From: Ariolimax columbianus | Taxonomy: Eukaryota; Mollusca; Gastropoda; Stylommatophora; Arionidae | Length of the DNA: 64,000 nt | Direction: 5' to 3' | Assembly: GCA_036924085.1 (NCBI GenBank) | Contig: JAVGWX010000019.1 | Coordinates: forward strand, 18,796,631 to 18,860,630 | Shown here: piece after piece, positions 41,421-52,099 of the stretch | Layout: every line of letters begins with the position of its first letter | Numbering within the stretch: position 1 is the stretch's first letter | Position numbers and translations under genes: made by a program | The notes under the pieces: generated by a model | What the model saw: only the letters and a program-made list of their open reading frames with translations | Database searches by the model: none | What the model was told of the DNA's origin: nothing

Positions 41421-42179
41421 ACATAATACCTGTCCAATTAAGTCACTACACATCGCGTGTAGGTCCAATTATTTCATATGCCATCACCATGGACATTGTT
41501 ATTCTCAATGAGTATTTCTGCACTGTTCCTTAAACATAGTCAATCCCCATTTTTCGTGGTCTTCATATTATTATGAAGCCCACAATCTGGTAGTATAAGT
41601 TCGTTGCTCTGATTAGGTTTAGATACTATCTTATTATACGTCCAAGTGGTAATTCCCTTTCTGTCAATTATCTTATACTCTTCTTTATTCTCGTGTTGTT
41701 GTAAAGATTTTCTCTTGTGACTTCGGTTCTGTCTTGCTACAAGTTTGAAATGCTTCAGTTGTGTGGTCCATACCTATTGACTTATTTTTAGAGCTGTTTA
41801 AAAAAAATATTTCTTCCTATTTCTGGAATCAATTTATTGGGTTCCACTCGTTTCTTGTTCTTGTGATTACATAACCTGTCTAAGAAGATAATAATTTGAC
41901 AGAACACTATGTCCAACCAAGAATAATTCCAAAACAGAGAAAGCACAGATGGTCATGGTCAGCATCATTAATGAACATGCTCTACAGAGACATCAATAAC
42001 CTAAATTTGACCACTGCTATCTGTACATCGGGATCCACTGACACAACATGATTTCCAACAGCGAAGTAGTTCCACAACTTGCAGGTACTTCCTCCGGGAA
42101 GTCCTGGCCCACGAGATGTTCCGGCAGATTGTGAGGACGAGGGATGGGAAGAGGCTGTGCTCATACTAGAGACGTACTA

Positions 42180-42790
42180 GCGCCGCTCTCGCAACACCTG
42201 GCTAAAACATATCGCCACCTCCCCCAACAGAACTGCAGGCTGCGGCTATCAAACATGGTCATGGACATAGTCATTAACGTGACGAGCGCTGGTCATCTAA
42301 TGGATTCATGCCCACTGTGGGATCCTTGGAAACGAGAACGCAGATGAGCTAAAATCCGGAAGTGGTGGCATGCACACTCGCCATCCACAGATCTATAAAG
42401 ACACCCATCAAATGATCCATGAAGACGGAATGGAAAGACCAGCATAAAGAATACAAGCCAGAAAATGACAGGCATAGACAAACTTGGCAGATATGGGCAG
42501 ACAAATATCTTCAGAGTCAGTACGAGACATTGCAGACTCAATGCCCACCTCCACAGAATGGCTCTCAGAGACACATGTAATTGTGGAGCACCCAAGCAAA
42601 CACCAGGACATATCCTGCAGGACCGAACTACTTATACAGACTAAAGAGGCAGTCTGGCCTGGGCGATCGGCCATGCTTGACAAGCTGTGTGGGACCTTCG
42701 AAGACCTGAAACGCAGTTTCTTTCGTGAACTTCATCGGACTAGAAGCATAGCATCAGTTGATCGAAGAAGAAGATTGATTGATTATCTTT
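42180..42790 (+). pseudogene. RNase H-bearing LINE, subfamily 2
   Basis: Frame-shifted reading gives HCGILGNENADELAKSGSGG (RNase H His/Asp region), then RLNAHLHRMALRDTCNCGAP and KQTPGHILQD (knuckle, last Cys lost), and RTRSIAS before ATCGAAGAAGAAGATT. Closely related to 47060-47758. Inactive. Confidence 0.7.
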
Positions 42791-42979
42791 CTTGTATACA
42801 TATTCCCGTCGGCACATGAATGATTACGACGAAGCCCACACATGCATGGACAGTGAAACCACAAAAAACCATAACCAGTACCATCCCTGGGCAAGCTCTA
42901 TGAAAATATCAATACATTCATGGTAACCACTGCTTTCTTCAGACACATTCAAATCGATGGCTGATGAAAGCTTTAGAAT

Positions 42980-43590
42980 AAGATGACGCTAACAAAGTGT
43001 AAAAAATATTAATTTGTTTAATTAATAAAGCAATTTTTCTATAAGCACAAAATCTTGGCCATCTATATTTACAAACAAGAGATGGATAAGGTAACAATTG
43101 TGTTGTATGATATCACCAAGCTTGATATCGACATGAGTTCACATAATTGATGTTACTCACAAAACTTCTGTTACAATAAATTTGCTTTGTTCTTTCAGCA
43201 TTCATATGTGTATGTCATTCTTTCATATAACCACATATCATAATAAGTTTACAATGTAGTCAGATTTAATGTAAGATGACGTACAGAAATCAAGAAGTGG
43301 GTTTATTCTTTCAAAAATATTATTAAAGACTTTATATTTTGTTAAAAAGGGAAAATCTTATTGTCTGTAAATTTAACAATAAAACATATATAAATTGTTA
43401 AGCCACCCTGCTGCAGCCATGTGCAACCACCAACCCGAGGATGGCTAGTTCCGGAAGGTGCTCGTATGTAATAAAATCAGGCTCACAAAACCTTTTACCA
43501 TTGTTCAAACTTTAGTTTCTCTAATCCTTATAATATTTAATGAAGCTGAAATACTGTCATAGCAGTTTGAGTATCATCTTGTTCATACAG
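42980..43590. other. AT-rich spacer, no gene seen
   Basis: No frame above 60 codons. A possible decayed LINE end (GGCAAGCTCTATGAAAATAT, then ACTGCTTTCTTCAGACACAT) lies just before it at 42890-42965. Confidence 0.45.
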
Positions 43591-43965
43591 GACTGAAGAT
43601 AGAGCAGTGAATGAGCTGACAGCAGTCATCGACTCATAGCTGGCTGTTTGCATCAGGGTCAGTGATCCATAGTCAACTAAAACCATGTTTCATCTCCAAG
43701 TTGTTGCCCTGGAAATGATGGACTACAACCTGACTAATATATTAGGGATCTAAGAGGGAAGGCAAACCCAGTCTCAAAAATGCTGTTCTGAAACTGGATA
43801 ATCGCTGCCAAAGACAGATGTGTCGGACCGAAAGGTGCAAATATCGCAGTCAAGCTGTAAACTAGCAACCAACACAACACATTTTGTTCTCCAGACTACA
43901 TCCTGCTACAAGCCCTGTTCAGAACTTGGTAGCGGGAGGTTGTGAACAAACACAGAAGAATTATA
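43590..43965 (+). mobile_element. SINE A-related copy (variant 5' half)
   Basis: GAGCTGACAGCAGTCATCGA, ATTAGGGATCTAAGAGGGAA, ACAGATGTGTCGGACCGAAA, GGTGCAAATATCGCAGTCAA, ending AACAAACACAGAAGAA. 5' half pairs with 28395-28700, 3' half with SINE A. Confidence 0.75.
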
Positions 43966-44019
43966 AGATAATCAAAGGAAAGGATAAATTAGACTATAAG
44001 TTTTTTTCAAAATTCAGCC

Positions 44020-44285
44020 GCCTACAAGAACAAGAAGACACAGCCGCAAATTAATTGAAGGAAAGTCCAGGTTAGATACCATGAAATATTGTTTTTAGTC
44101 AAGAGTGTTGTGAATGCTTGGAATGCATTGCCGCGTGAAATAGTGAGGCAGGGTCTATTAATGCATTCAATAATAGATTGGATGCACATAGGTATTTTTA
44201 AATCAAGTGAATGTAAAAAAAAAAAACTGATTGTATACAGACTCTGCAGAGTCTTCTAAACCAGTATAAAGACGTTATGTTGTTA
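44020..44285 (+). pseudogene. CR1-like LINE RT C-terminus and 3' end
   Basis: With frameshifts reads HSRKLIEGKSRLDTMKYCF, then SRVVNAWNALPREIVRQG and NAFNNRLD, the standard C-terminal CR1/L2-type wording (VWNSLP). The 3' end has a poly(A) run and the perfect 16-bp palindrome AGACTCTGCAGAGTCT at about 44238-44253. Confidence 0.72.
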
Positions 44286-44855
44286 TTTTTAAGACAAATG
44301 CTGCATAATATTTGTTAATAATATGTGTAATTAAACTTTGACACATATAAAACACAGATAAATTATGGTTGAAATGTGAATGTTATGTCAACAAGGCGCT
44401 GGATTGGAACCCACATGGAATGAGAAGAATGGGAGATGATAGAGAACACCTGCTAATGAGCAGTAGAAGAAGAGGTCAGTGTAGCTGGAGTCTCACAGGT
44501 ATAAATAAAAAACAAGGCTCAGAATACAAACAGATAGAGCACATCTAGAACAATCTATTTCTGGCTGAACTCTGCATTGGCCTCGTGTTCAGGAAGGTTG
44601 CACATTCCTGCATTTACATTATGGTGGCTATTATAAACAATCATATCAAATTTAAAAAAGAAAAACAAATTAAGTATTAGAAAGAGAATTCTTCATCTTT
44701 CCTAACTCCCTCTGAAAAAATAAGGCACTTTCAGACTCTCCCATCTGAATCTTTCTTAATTGAGCCAGCCTATTGAATTCTAGACCTTTTCTACTTTCTC
44801 TCCCTTCCTTTCTATGGTTATTTTCCATATAAACCAGCTACATATAGAAAAAAAA

Positions 44856-45530
44856 TAGTTGTCCATCACAAGTGATGAAGACCACTCTCTTTGTTCAGCC
44901 GTGTGGACAGTCGTATCTCTTGCTGTGTCCGCTGTAATGGGAGACTTGCGCTGTGATTTGGATTAAAGTGAGGAAGAAACTGCGCCTTTTGTCAACCTCG
45001 CTCACAGAGTATAAGCTACCTTTTGCCAGTGGCAAGACATTCATCGAGACGACTGGAGATAGCATACGATACAGATTTTGCCTCAGGGTTACCACCGAAG
45101 CCTTTCCGTAAACAGGTAACCCGCAGGGTAGAAAGGTGGGATGGCATCTAACGGTGTTTGTCGTGCCTTTTCGATAACCACAAGAGGTCGTATGGACAAC
45201 ACTCAGCGTGTGAGTGAGTCTGGCATCTCTCCCCAGCTGTATTCAGCTCATCATAGTAGCATCTAAAATCCCCACACGCCAAATTCGTGAAGGTGATCCG
45301 GCAGAACTTACCCGTGAAATACGACACAGGTATAAGCGTAGTGCCATTCAGCCGGCGTCCAGACCAGGATAAATGGATGGAAGAAATCACAAAAAAAGAA
45401 CGAAATAACAAGTCCAGACGGAAAACAACACCACGTTTCCGTGTACACAAGTGTAAGACGTCGACTAGTGTGAATTCCAGGCAAATCTGTGGTCTGGCGG
45501 CATCCATAATGATCCAAAACAGTAGAGAAA
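44856..45530 (+). mobile_element. Element D copy 1
   Basis: Starts AATAGTTGTCCATCACAAGT and ends GCATCCATAATGATCCAAAA, followed by the module GTAGACTCGCAGCCAGTTAC. About 675 bp, highly similar to the inverted copy at 38760-39434. A 162-codon minus frame here (45148-45636) has no recognisable domain. Confidence 0.8.
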
Positions 45531-46008
45531 TGTAGACTCGCAGCCAGTTACGGCGCCATCTTTGACATAGAAAAGCCCACTTCAAAACCCCCAAAAATTC
45601 ACATTCAGCATCTATGATATGCATACCTCCTGACATTGATACACTGCAGATTGTGTACCAGTAATAATTGACATAGATACATTTGTTTACACCTGGTTAT
45701 ATTAAAACAATGACCAAAAACTAGCATGGTGGATCCTAATGTTTTCCTCCTAAAGTAAATCATGATTGACAGTAGTTCTCTTACTCTCAATCAACAAACA
45801 AATTTATATTAAAGCCTTCATTCATATTTATAGTATTCAAAATAATTTACAAATTAATAAAAAAAAATAGCAATGAAATACATTAATTATATTACAAATT
45901 GATTTTTAAGGGGTTTGTATAATTATATTTTACATTAATTCAGCATCTAATGTAATGGCTCCATGGCCTAGGGTCGAAACGTCCGTTTGACAATCCCAGC
46001 ATACCTGG

Positions 46009-46727
46009 TTCTTCTTCTTCTTCTTCTTCGTACGCAGTCAGACAGTAACCATTATTTTTTCGAAAAAAGCGGCGGTCATCCTGAGGCTGTCGACACTGCC
46101 ATAGAGCTTCTCTTGTGGTTCCACTGGTGATGGCCACATCTGCTCTCTCTGATCCTCGTATGTTGGGCAGTTCTGCAGCAGATGCTCAGCGGTCATTTTC
46201 TCGGTACCACCTATCTTCAAGTTGTTGAATAGGTGGTACCTCAGTCTATTGTGGCCAGTGCGAAGTCTGAAGACAACGATCTGCTCTCTTCTGTTCAACT
46301 GGTAATAGGCATCGTTTTTGGTGTAGCCGGTATGTTTAGTTTCCCATTTCGTCATGTATCTGGCTTTTATAAGCCGTTTTGACTCTTCGTACGTCACACT
46401 AGTATGTGTTTGTGGTAGTCTTGCACCTTCTTTTGCCAGTCTGTCTGCCTCCTCGTTGCCTTTGATGTTGCAGTGGGATGGAACCCACTGTACCACTACT
46501 CTTTTTGGTGCGGACTGCTGGCATAGTTGACAGAGTACTGCTCTTAAATCATTAAGTTCAGTATTTTTCTGGTTTTTTAGTGCTGTGACTACGACCAGGG
46601 CATCTGTAAACAGGACTATATGGCTTTGATTTCTTTTGCCTGGTTCAAACCATGACCGTGTCCAGTTTGACAGATGGGTTATTTTTCTCAGTGCGATCGC
46701 TTCTCCACATACGGAAAGTAATGGCAA
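46009..46727 (-). pseudogene. I-like LINE: RNase H and knuckle-deleted C-terminus
   Basis: A 229-codon minus frame reads IVLFTDALVVVTALKNQKNT, VQWVPSHCNIKGNEEADRLA (RNase H His/Asp), VFRLRTGHNRLRYHLFN, then KIGGTEKMTAEHLLQNC. The CxC half of the knuckle (GECLCG in the 7165-8436 copy) is cleanly deleted without loss of frame. First 40 codons are unrelated, marking the truncation point. (CTT)n on + at 46009-46029 is the GAA tail. Confidence 0.85.
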
Positions 46728-47059
46728 CCTACCGTGCCAAGAAACCTATAACAACCAAATGGGATGTCGGTTTTAAGAAGCGACAGTTTCGCAAAGGACG
46801 TGCTACTTAATGTAATGACTGGAGCTGTTTTGCGGAACAATAATGAAAGACTGAAGATGTTTGCGACATCGTCATAAATCTCAGATGTTTTATTAATGTA
46901 GACAAAAAGAAATCATTTTAAAATCTAGATTTGTTTTGTAAATAACCAAGTGACTTCAAGGATCACAGATCAGTGGCTTTTGTCCTACCACAGAGGAGAG
47001 TACAGGTGACACTCCTCCACTTACAACTGTTGTTCAGGGACCAGATTTTAGAATCAGTG

Positions 47060-47758
47060 ATAAAAAATCACTACATACGAGCAGGAGAGACCTATACCAA
47101 TTTTAGAGCTGAAGCAAGAGCTGTTCATGCAGCAGCTTAGATTCTTATCAGCCAAAACATAACTACAAGGAAAACGGTTATGCTAACAGATTCCAGGAGT
47201 CTACAACAAGCCATCTCAAGACCCAAACAAGATTGCATAAGATTGCTGTCTCAAAATAAATATGTTGTCCTCATTGTGGGATCCCAGGGAATGAGAAAGC
47301 AGATGAGCTCGCAAAAATCTGAAGTGGCGGCACAAAGACTCCCCATCCACAGAGCTATAAAGAAGTAAAGACATTTATCAAACGATCCATGAGGACAGAA
47401 TGGAGAGACCAGCACAAAGAATACAAGCCAGAAAATGACAGCATAGACAAATTTGGCAGAGATGGGCAGACAAAGATCTTCAGACTCAGAACGGGACATT
47501 GTAGACTCAAGGCCCACCTCCACAAAATGGGTCTCAGAGACATGGCCACGTGCGATTGTGGAACACCCAAGCAAACACCAGAACATATTTTGCAGGACTG
47601 CAGGACTATGCAGACCAAAGAGAGGCAGTCTTGGAGTGGGAGAGCGACCATGCTTGAAAAGCTGTGGGGGACCGACGCAGACCTGAAACTCAGTCTCCTT
47701 TGTGAGCCTCACCGGACTAGAAGCATAGCATCCGCTGATCGATGAAGAAGAAGAATCA
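47060..47758 (+). pseudogene. RNase H-bearing LINE, subfamily 2
   Basis: FRAEARAVHAAA, VMLTDSRSLQQAISRPK (RNase H Glu and Asp), then shifted frames. The 118-codon frame from 47389 reads FRLRTGHCRLKAHLHKMGLR, DMATCDCGTPKQTPEHILQD and CRTMQT, a complete C-x-C-x8-H-x4-C, ending RTRSIASADR and stop before GAAGAAGAAGAA. Best copy of this subfamily. Confidence 0.8.
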
Positions 47759-48419
47759 GTGGACTACTTGTGCTTTTTAACCACACTATAAAGTTTGCCT
47801 CCTTCGGGAAGCCTGAGTCAAAGTATATTTGCAGTGGTTGCTTCTGTAGTAATGTGTTTTACACAGTAAGGTTGATAGTCCCATACACAACTCTCTTTAG
47901 TTGCCTATTACAGCATGCACAGAGATGAAGTGGGGCTATTCTTTCTTTCCTCCCCAGCACAGATCTCTATAATCCTCTAAGAGAGAAGCAGTGGTCAGCT
48001 GCACAGAGTGCTGAACAAAATGCAGTTAGCCATGGCTACACTTCTGCTTGCTATGAATCCACCAAACCAACAGGATTAGCTAACGACATGTATAAACAGC
48101 TGATTCCGCCCCCCCCCCAAGGTGTTTAATCCTGCCCCAAAATTACTTTTAAAAGATTCAGTCCAAACATAAACAAATTGTAAAAGGATTTTGTTAGGGA
48201 TTCGGGTTGGTTCAGGGTGCCCAATGAGATAGGTATAAATATTAGATTGAACTTTCATTGGAACATACACACTTGACTGCCTTACATTTTATATACATAC
48301 AAGCACTTCTATCAGTATCACTTCATGACAACTTTATTTAATATATTGGCCCTAGTTCTGGCAAAATAGACATGCGCTATGAGTCTAAAAGGTTGGACAC
48401 CTATTTATAGCGATTCGTC

Positions 48420-48590
48420 TTTTTGTTACAAGTGAAACATGGGGACTTCACTACAGCGGACCCTGGGCATTTGCCATAGCAATGGTTTATCAAATGAGGT
48501 TGCTATCCCCATGCACAACCAACAGTAGTCCCTTTTACAACATGCTTGGAAGGTTACAGTGGCCATAAACTTATCAACCAGGCTACCACT
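48420..48590 (+). mobile_element. Element M copy
   Basis: GTGAAACATGGGGACTTCAC, then GAGGTTGCTATCCCCATGCA, CTTTTACAACATGCTTGGAA and GGTTACAGTGGCCATAAACT. The same order is seen at 60800-60945. Confidence 0.6.
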
Positions 48591-48599
48591 CAGTTGCAT

Positions 48600-49735
48600 T
48601 CTAACGAAGACAAAACATGACAAAGATAGGGACACGCTTTATGAGATGAATTATCATTAGTTTCAGTTTCAGGGGTACAATATGAACAATGTTAGAACCA
48701 CTGCTCTGGGTGGGTGGGTGGGGAGGGGAGGTGTAATTTTTCTTTGTTGTTCTTGGAAGTTGTCTGTGAATGGGAGTTGCCATGTGGTGTGTGAATGGAA
48801 CATTCATCATTATCTTAAATATGCCTTCACTAGTTCACATTTGCTCCCTTTCATTTACATGTCCTTCCCATTTCTTTCATCCTTTACTATACCATTAGGG
48901 AAAAAAAATTTGCCTGCCGCATTATCTATCTATAGTCGCCGGTGTATTGTTGTGTTAGGATTTTTCTATAGAAAACGAGACCACTTCCTCCCACCCCAAT
49001 AACAATAAAAGGGCTTCTTTGACTTTAGACAGATTTTATTGTTTTCTCTGTTTCACGCATATTTGGAAGGTTATCCTATTATTGAGGGTGATGAGGTTAA
49101 GTTGCTGCAACGGATTTTTCTGAGGTAGATCTATTCAGTTTGTTTATGTAGATGTTATAAATACGTTTGTAGTGGAAAATAACAGTTACGCCAATCTGGT
49201 TAAGAACACTATCAGTGCATTGTGGTAATTTCATGGATTTACAAGTCAACTGGTATACCTACAAATGGGTAAGTCTAAATGTTTCTGACGTAACGAAAAT
49301 AAGGAAACTAGATAGTTAAGGATGACTTTTGAAGGTTCCCCTTTGATAAAAAAAAAGAAAGTGCTTATACTAGGAGTATCCCTTCATAGTAATTCTCTTC
49401 TGTGTTGGCATAATAGAGAGGAGCTCTTAAATAAGAGATCTAAAGTAAACAGCATGTGCATATAGCAGTACTGGAATGGTCTGCATTTGTTCATTGTAAG
49501 CATTGGGTTTTTATAAATCAGATCACAAGTTTATCAGATGCAATTTGGCATCACAAACATTAATGATATTACACCACACAATCAATCTTCAGTTGAATTC
49601 AGACATCGACCAACAAGAAAAAAAATCCACCTTATTTCTTTCTGAAGGCAATGAGTAAAAAGATCATAAGAACAATAAACATTTTTTCTCTGGATGCTTT
49701 GAAGAATAATTTCTCTACAAATCAAGACTGATGTA
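48600..49735. other. AT-rich spacer, no gene recognised
   Basis: A 106-codon + frame (48682-49002) has no family signature and spans G-rich and T-rich simple runs. I call nothing here. Confidence 0.45.
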
Positions 49736-49744
49736 ATGTTATGA

Positions 49745-50115
49745 CAGGTATGATGTTAGGACTTTGATGCTAAGACTGGTATGATGGTAAAACTTTGATA
49801 TCAAGGTTGGTATGATCGTAAGACTTTGCTGACAAGGCTGGTATGATGGTAAAACTTTGATGACAAGACTGGTATGATGGTAAGACTTTGATATCAAGGC
49901 TGGTATGATGGTAAGGCTGGTATGATGGTAAGACTTTGATGTCAAGAAAGGTATGATGGTAAGACTTTGTCAAGGCTGGTATGATGGTAAGACTTTGATA
50001 CTAAGATTTGTATGATGGTTAAGACATTGTCAAGGCTGGTATCATGGTAAGACTTTTTCCAAGATTAGTATGAAGGTAATATTTTGACTCCAAGACTGGT
50101 ATGATGCTATGACTA
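49745..50115. repeat. 31-bp degenerate tandem array
   Basis: About 12 units around GGTATGATGGTAAGACTTTG plus ATATCAAGGCT, mostly 31 bp with shorter 22-bp units where the AAGACTTTG part is lost. Confidence 0.88.
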
Positions 50116-50188
50116 GTTTATTCAACTATTCTATTTGAAAATGTAAAGCTAAAAGCAACCACTTAGTGAGGATAAATATATTGATGAC

Positions 50189-50380
50189 TCTTCTTCTTCT
50201 TCGTACGCTGTCAGACGTCAACCTTTATTTTTTAGAAAAAAGCAGCGGTCATCCTGAGGCTGTCGACACTGCCATAGAGCTTGTCTAGTGTTGCCACTGG
50301 TGATGGCCACATCTGCTTTCTCTGATCCTCGTATGTCGGGCAGTTTTGCAGCAAATGTTCAGCGGTCATTTTCCCGGTAC
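50189..50380 (-). mobile_element. I-like LINE 3' end fragment
   Basis: TTCTTCTTCTTCGTACGCTG followed on minus by the same last codons as 7165-8436, truncated at the knuckle (GGTACCGGG). About 190 bp. Confidence 0.8.
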
Positions 50381-50589
50381 CAGGTGGGCTTCACACCTCC
50401 TTTTCTCGCTATCTTCCCTTCCTTAACAGTAAGTCAAGAATTTATTTACAACTATATCTGAAGTTTTTATAACTACCATTGTCAGTTTGATGTTTTGCTA
50501 TCACTGCCATAAGTGTTAATGTCAATATTGGTCTTTACATTATGACAGAGATTTTAGGAAGTAAGAGAGCTTATCAATCAGCCTGGATT

Positions 50590-51060
50590 GAACTAGGTCT
50601 AGGGGTAGGACAGTAGTGTGTAAGGGATATTACCTCGTGGTGAGAGGTGGTCATTTCCTAGTAAAATAGGATGGCCAGGATCCTATTTGGTTCACCCGCT
50701 TCTGCTTAACTCACGTGAGACTACAAGAGTCTGCTAGTGAACAGCAGGGCTGCCTCTGGGCAGCGGTTTTGACTGCCGGCTAAACTACGTGAGCAAATGT
50801 GGAGAAAAAAAAACAGGGAGTAAACTGTGACATATCCGAGAAGAGCACGGTAGTCCTGGTTGATGTTCACCGCAGAAATGAAAAACTTGATACAAAACCA
50901 AGTAGGAATGAGCTAATAGTCTTGCAGAACAGCTTTCCTACTGCCCTGCAGCTTTCCTGCTGCCCTGCAGGTTGTCTGGAGAGTCAGGGGCTAGGGAGGA
51001 ATTACCACAAAAAAACATGCTGGAGATGAAAGCACCAGGCCTCTAGTTGCACAACACAGT
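50590..51060. other. Unidentified mixed-composition segment
   Basis: Has a near-tandem CTTTCCTACTGCCCTGCAG / CTTTCCTGCTGCCCTGCAG pair at about 50930-50970. A 76-codon frame shows no signature. Possibly the 5' part of a retroelement; not supported further. Confidence 0.3.
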
Positions 51061-51178
51061 GCATACACAACACGTTTGATGGTGAGACACCAAAATTAAC
51101 TAATTCTATTTTCTAATTTAGTTAGAAAGGCCAGGAAAATAACACCTTTATTCTGATGTCTAGTTGGATTCTTTTTCT

Positions 51179-51336
51179 TCTTCTGCGTTCGTTCTCAATC
51201 TCCTGCTACTAAGCCCTGAACAGAGTTTTGCAAGTAGCAGGATGTAGTCCGGAGAACGGTATGCGTTGTGTCGCTAGTTTACAGTTTGACTGCGATATTT
51301 GCACCTTTCGGTCCGACACATCCGTCTTCGGCAAAA
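51179..51336 (-). mobile_element. Short SINE A subfamily copy
   Basis: Flanked by ATTCTTTTTCT (51168-51178 and 51337-51347). On minus starts GCCGAAGACGGATGTGTCGG and ends GAACGCAGAAGAAG. It starts at the same internal point of SINE A as the copy at 58230-58398, which suggests a defined short subfamily. Confidence 0.85.
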
Positions 51337-51549
51337 ATTCTTTTTCTGATCCCTGAGAAAATGTTCTTTTCTCACTCCATATAACATAGAAGGGTTACTG
51401 TAACCGGCCTCCTTATAAGCAGCACGTATAAAAGCATTTTCAAGTGCTCCTACATCAGTGGATTTTGTAGCCAACTTTTACATTATGAGGTTGCTAGCTT
51501 CATACACAAACCCACTTTAGTTCTCTTTTATGACATATTTGGAAGGTTG

Positions 51550-52090
51550 ATCCTTTCAACGAACCACTGTTATCAGAAATCAGAACAGAACTAGGAAAGC
51601 ACAGAGATCCCCAACAATAGCACTTCAATGGCTACCCTCCCATTGTGGAATCACGGGAAACAAGAGAGCTGACGCTCTAGTAAAAGGTGGCAGTAAAAAA
51701 AGCACAATTTAATCATCGGGTACCATACAGAGAGATCAATATCATCTGAAATCAGTATATACACCAATGGATAGAAGACAGAAGCATAAGCAGTACACCA
51801 GACTCAATTCACCAACAAACTACCTTATTTCGTCTGAGAACTGGTCACTGCAGACTACGAACATCTACACCGACTAAAGATCTTCCACACCGATGAATGC
51901 TGATGTGGTGTGACACAGGGGACCAGAATCCTGAACATTCTACAGGAATGCCCACTCTATAAGAAAATGAGGCACTAGTCCTGGTCAGAGGATGTGGAGC
52001 TGAGACAAAAGCTATGGGGCAGTCGCTTCGACTACAGACTTCATGATGACTGACCTGCAGATTTAGTGTGACCAAAGATCCTGAATGCAA
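51550..52090 (+). pseudogene. RNase H-bearing LINE, subfamily 3
   Basis: Across frames: LQWLPSHCGITGNKRADALV (RNase H), then LFRLRTGHCRLRT and a degenerate knuckle (CDTGDQNPEHST). Ends GACCAAAGATCCTGAATGCA, similar to 3490. Inactive. Confidence 0.65.
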
Positions 52091-52099
52091 AGTGATCCT

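Noticed and set aside
45148..45636. 162-codon minus frame as a host gene
   Set aside because: It lies within repeat element D, is interrupted in the other copies, and has no recognised domain.
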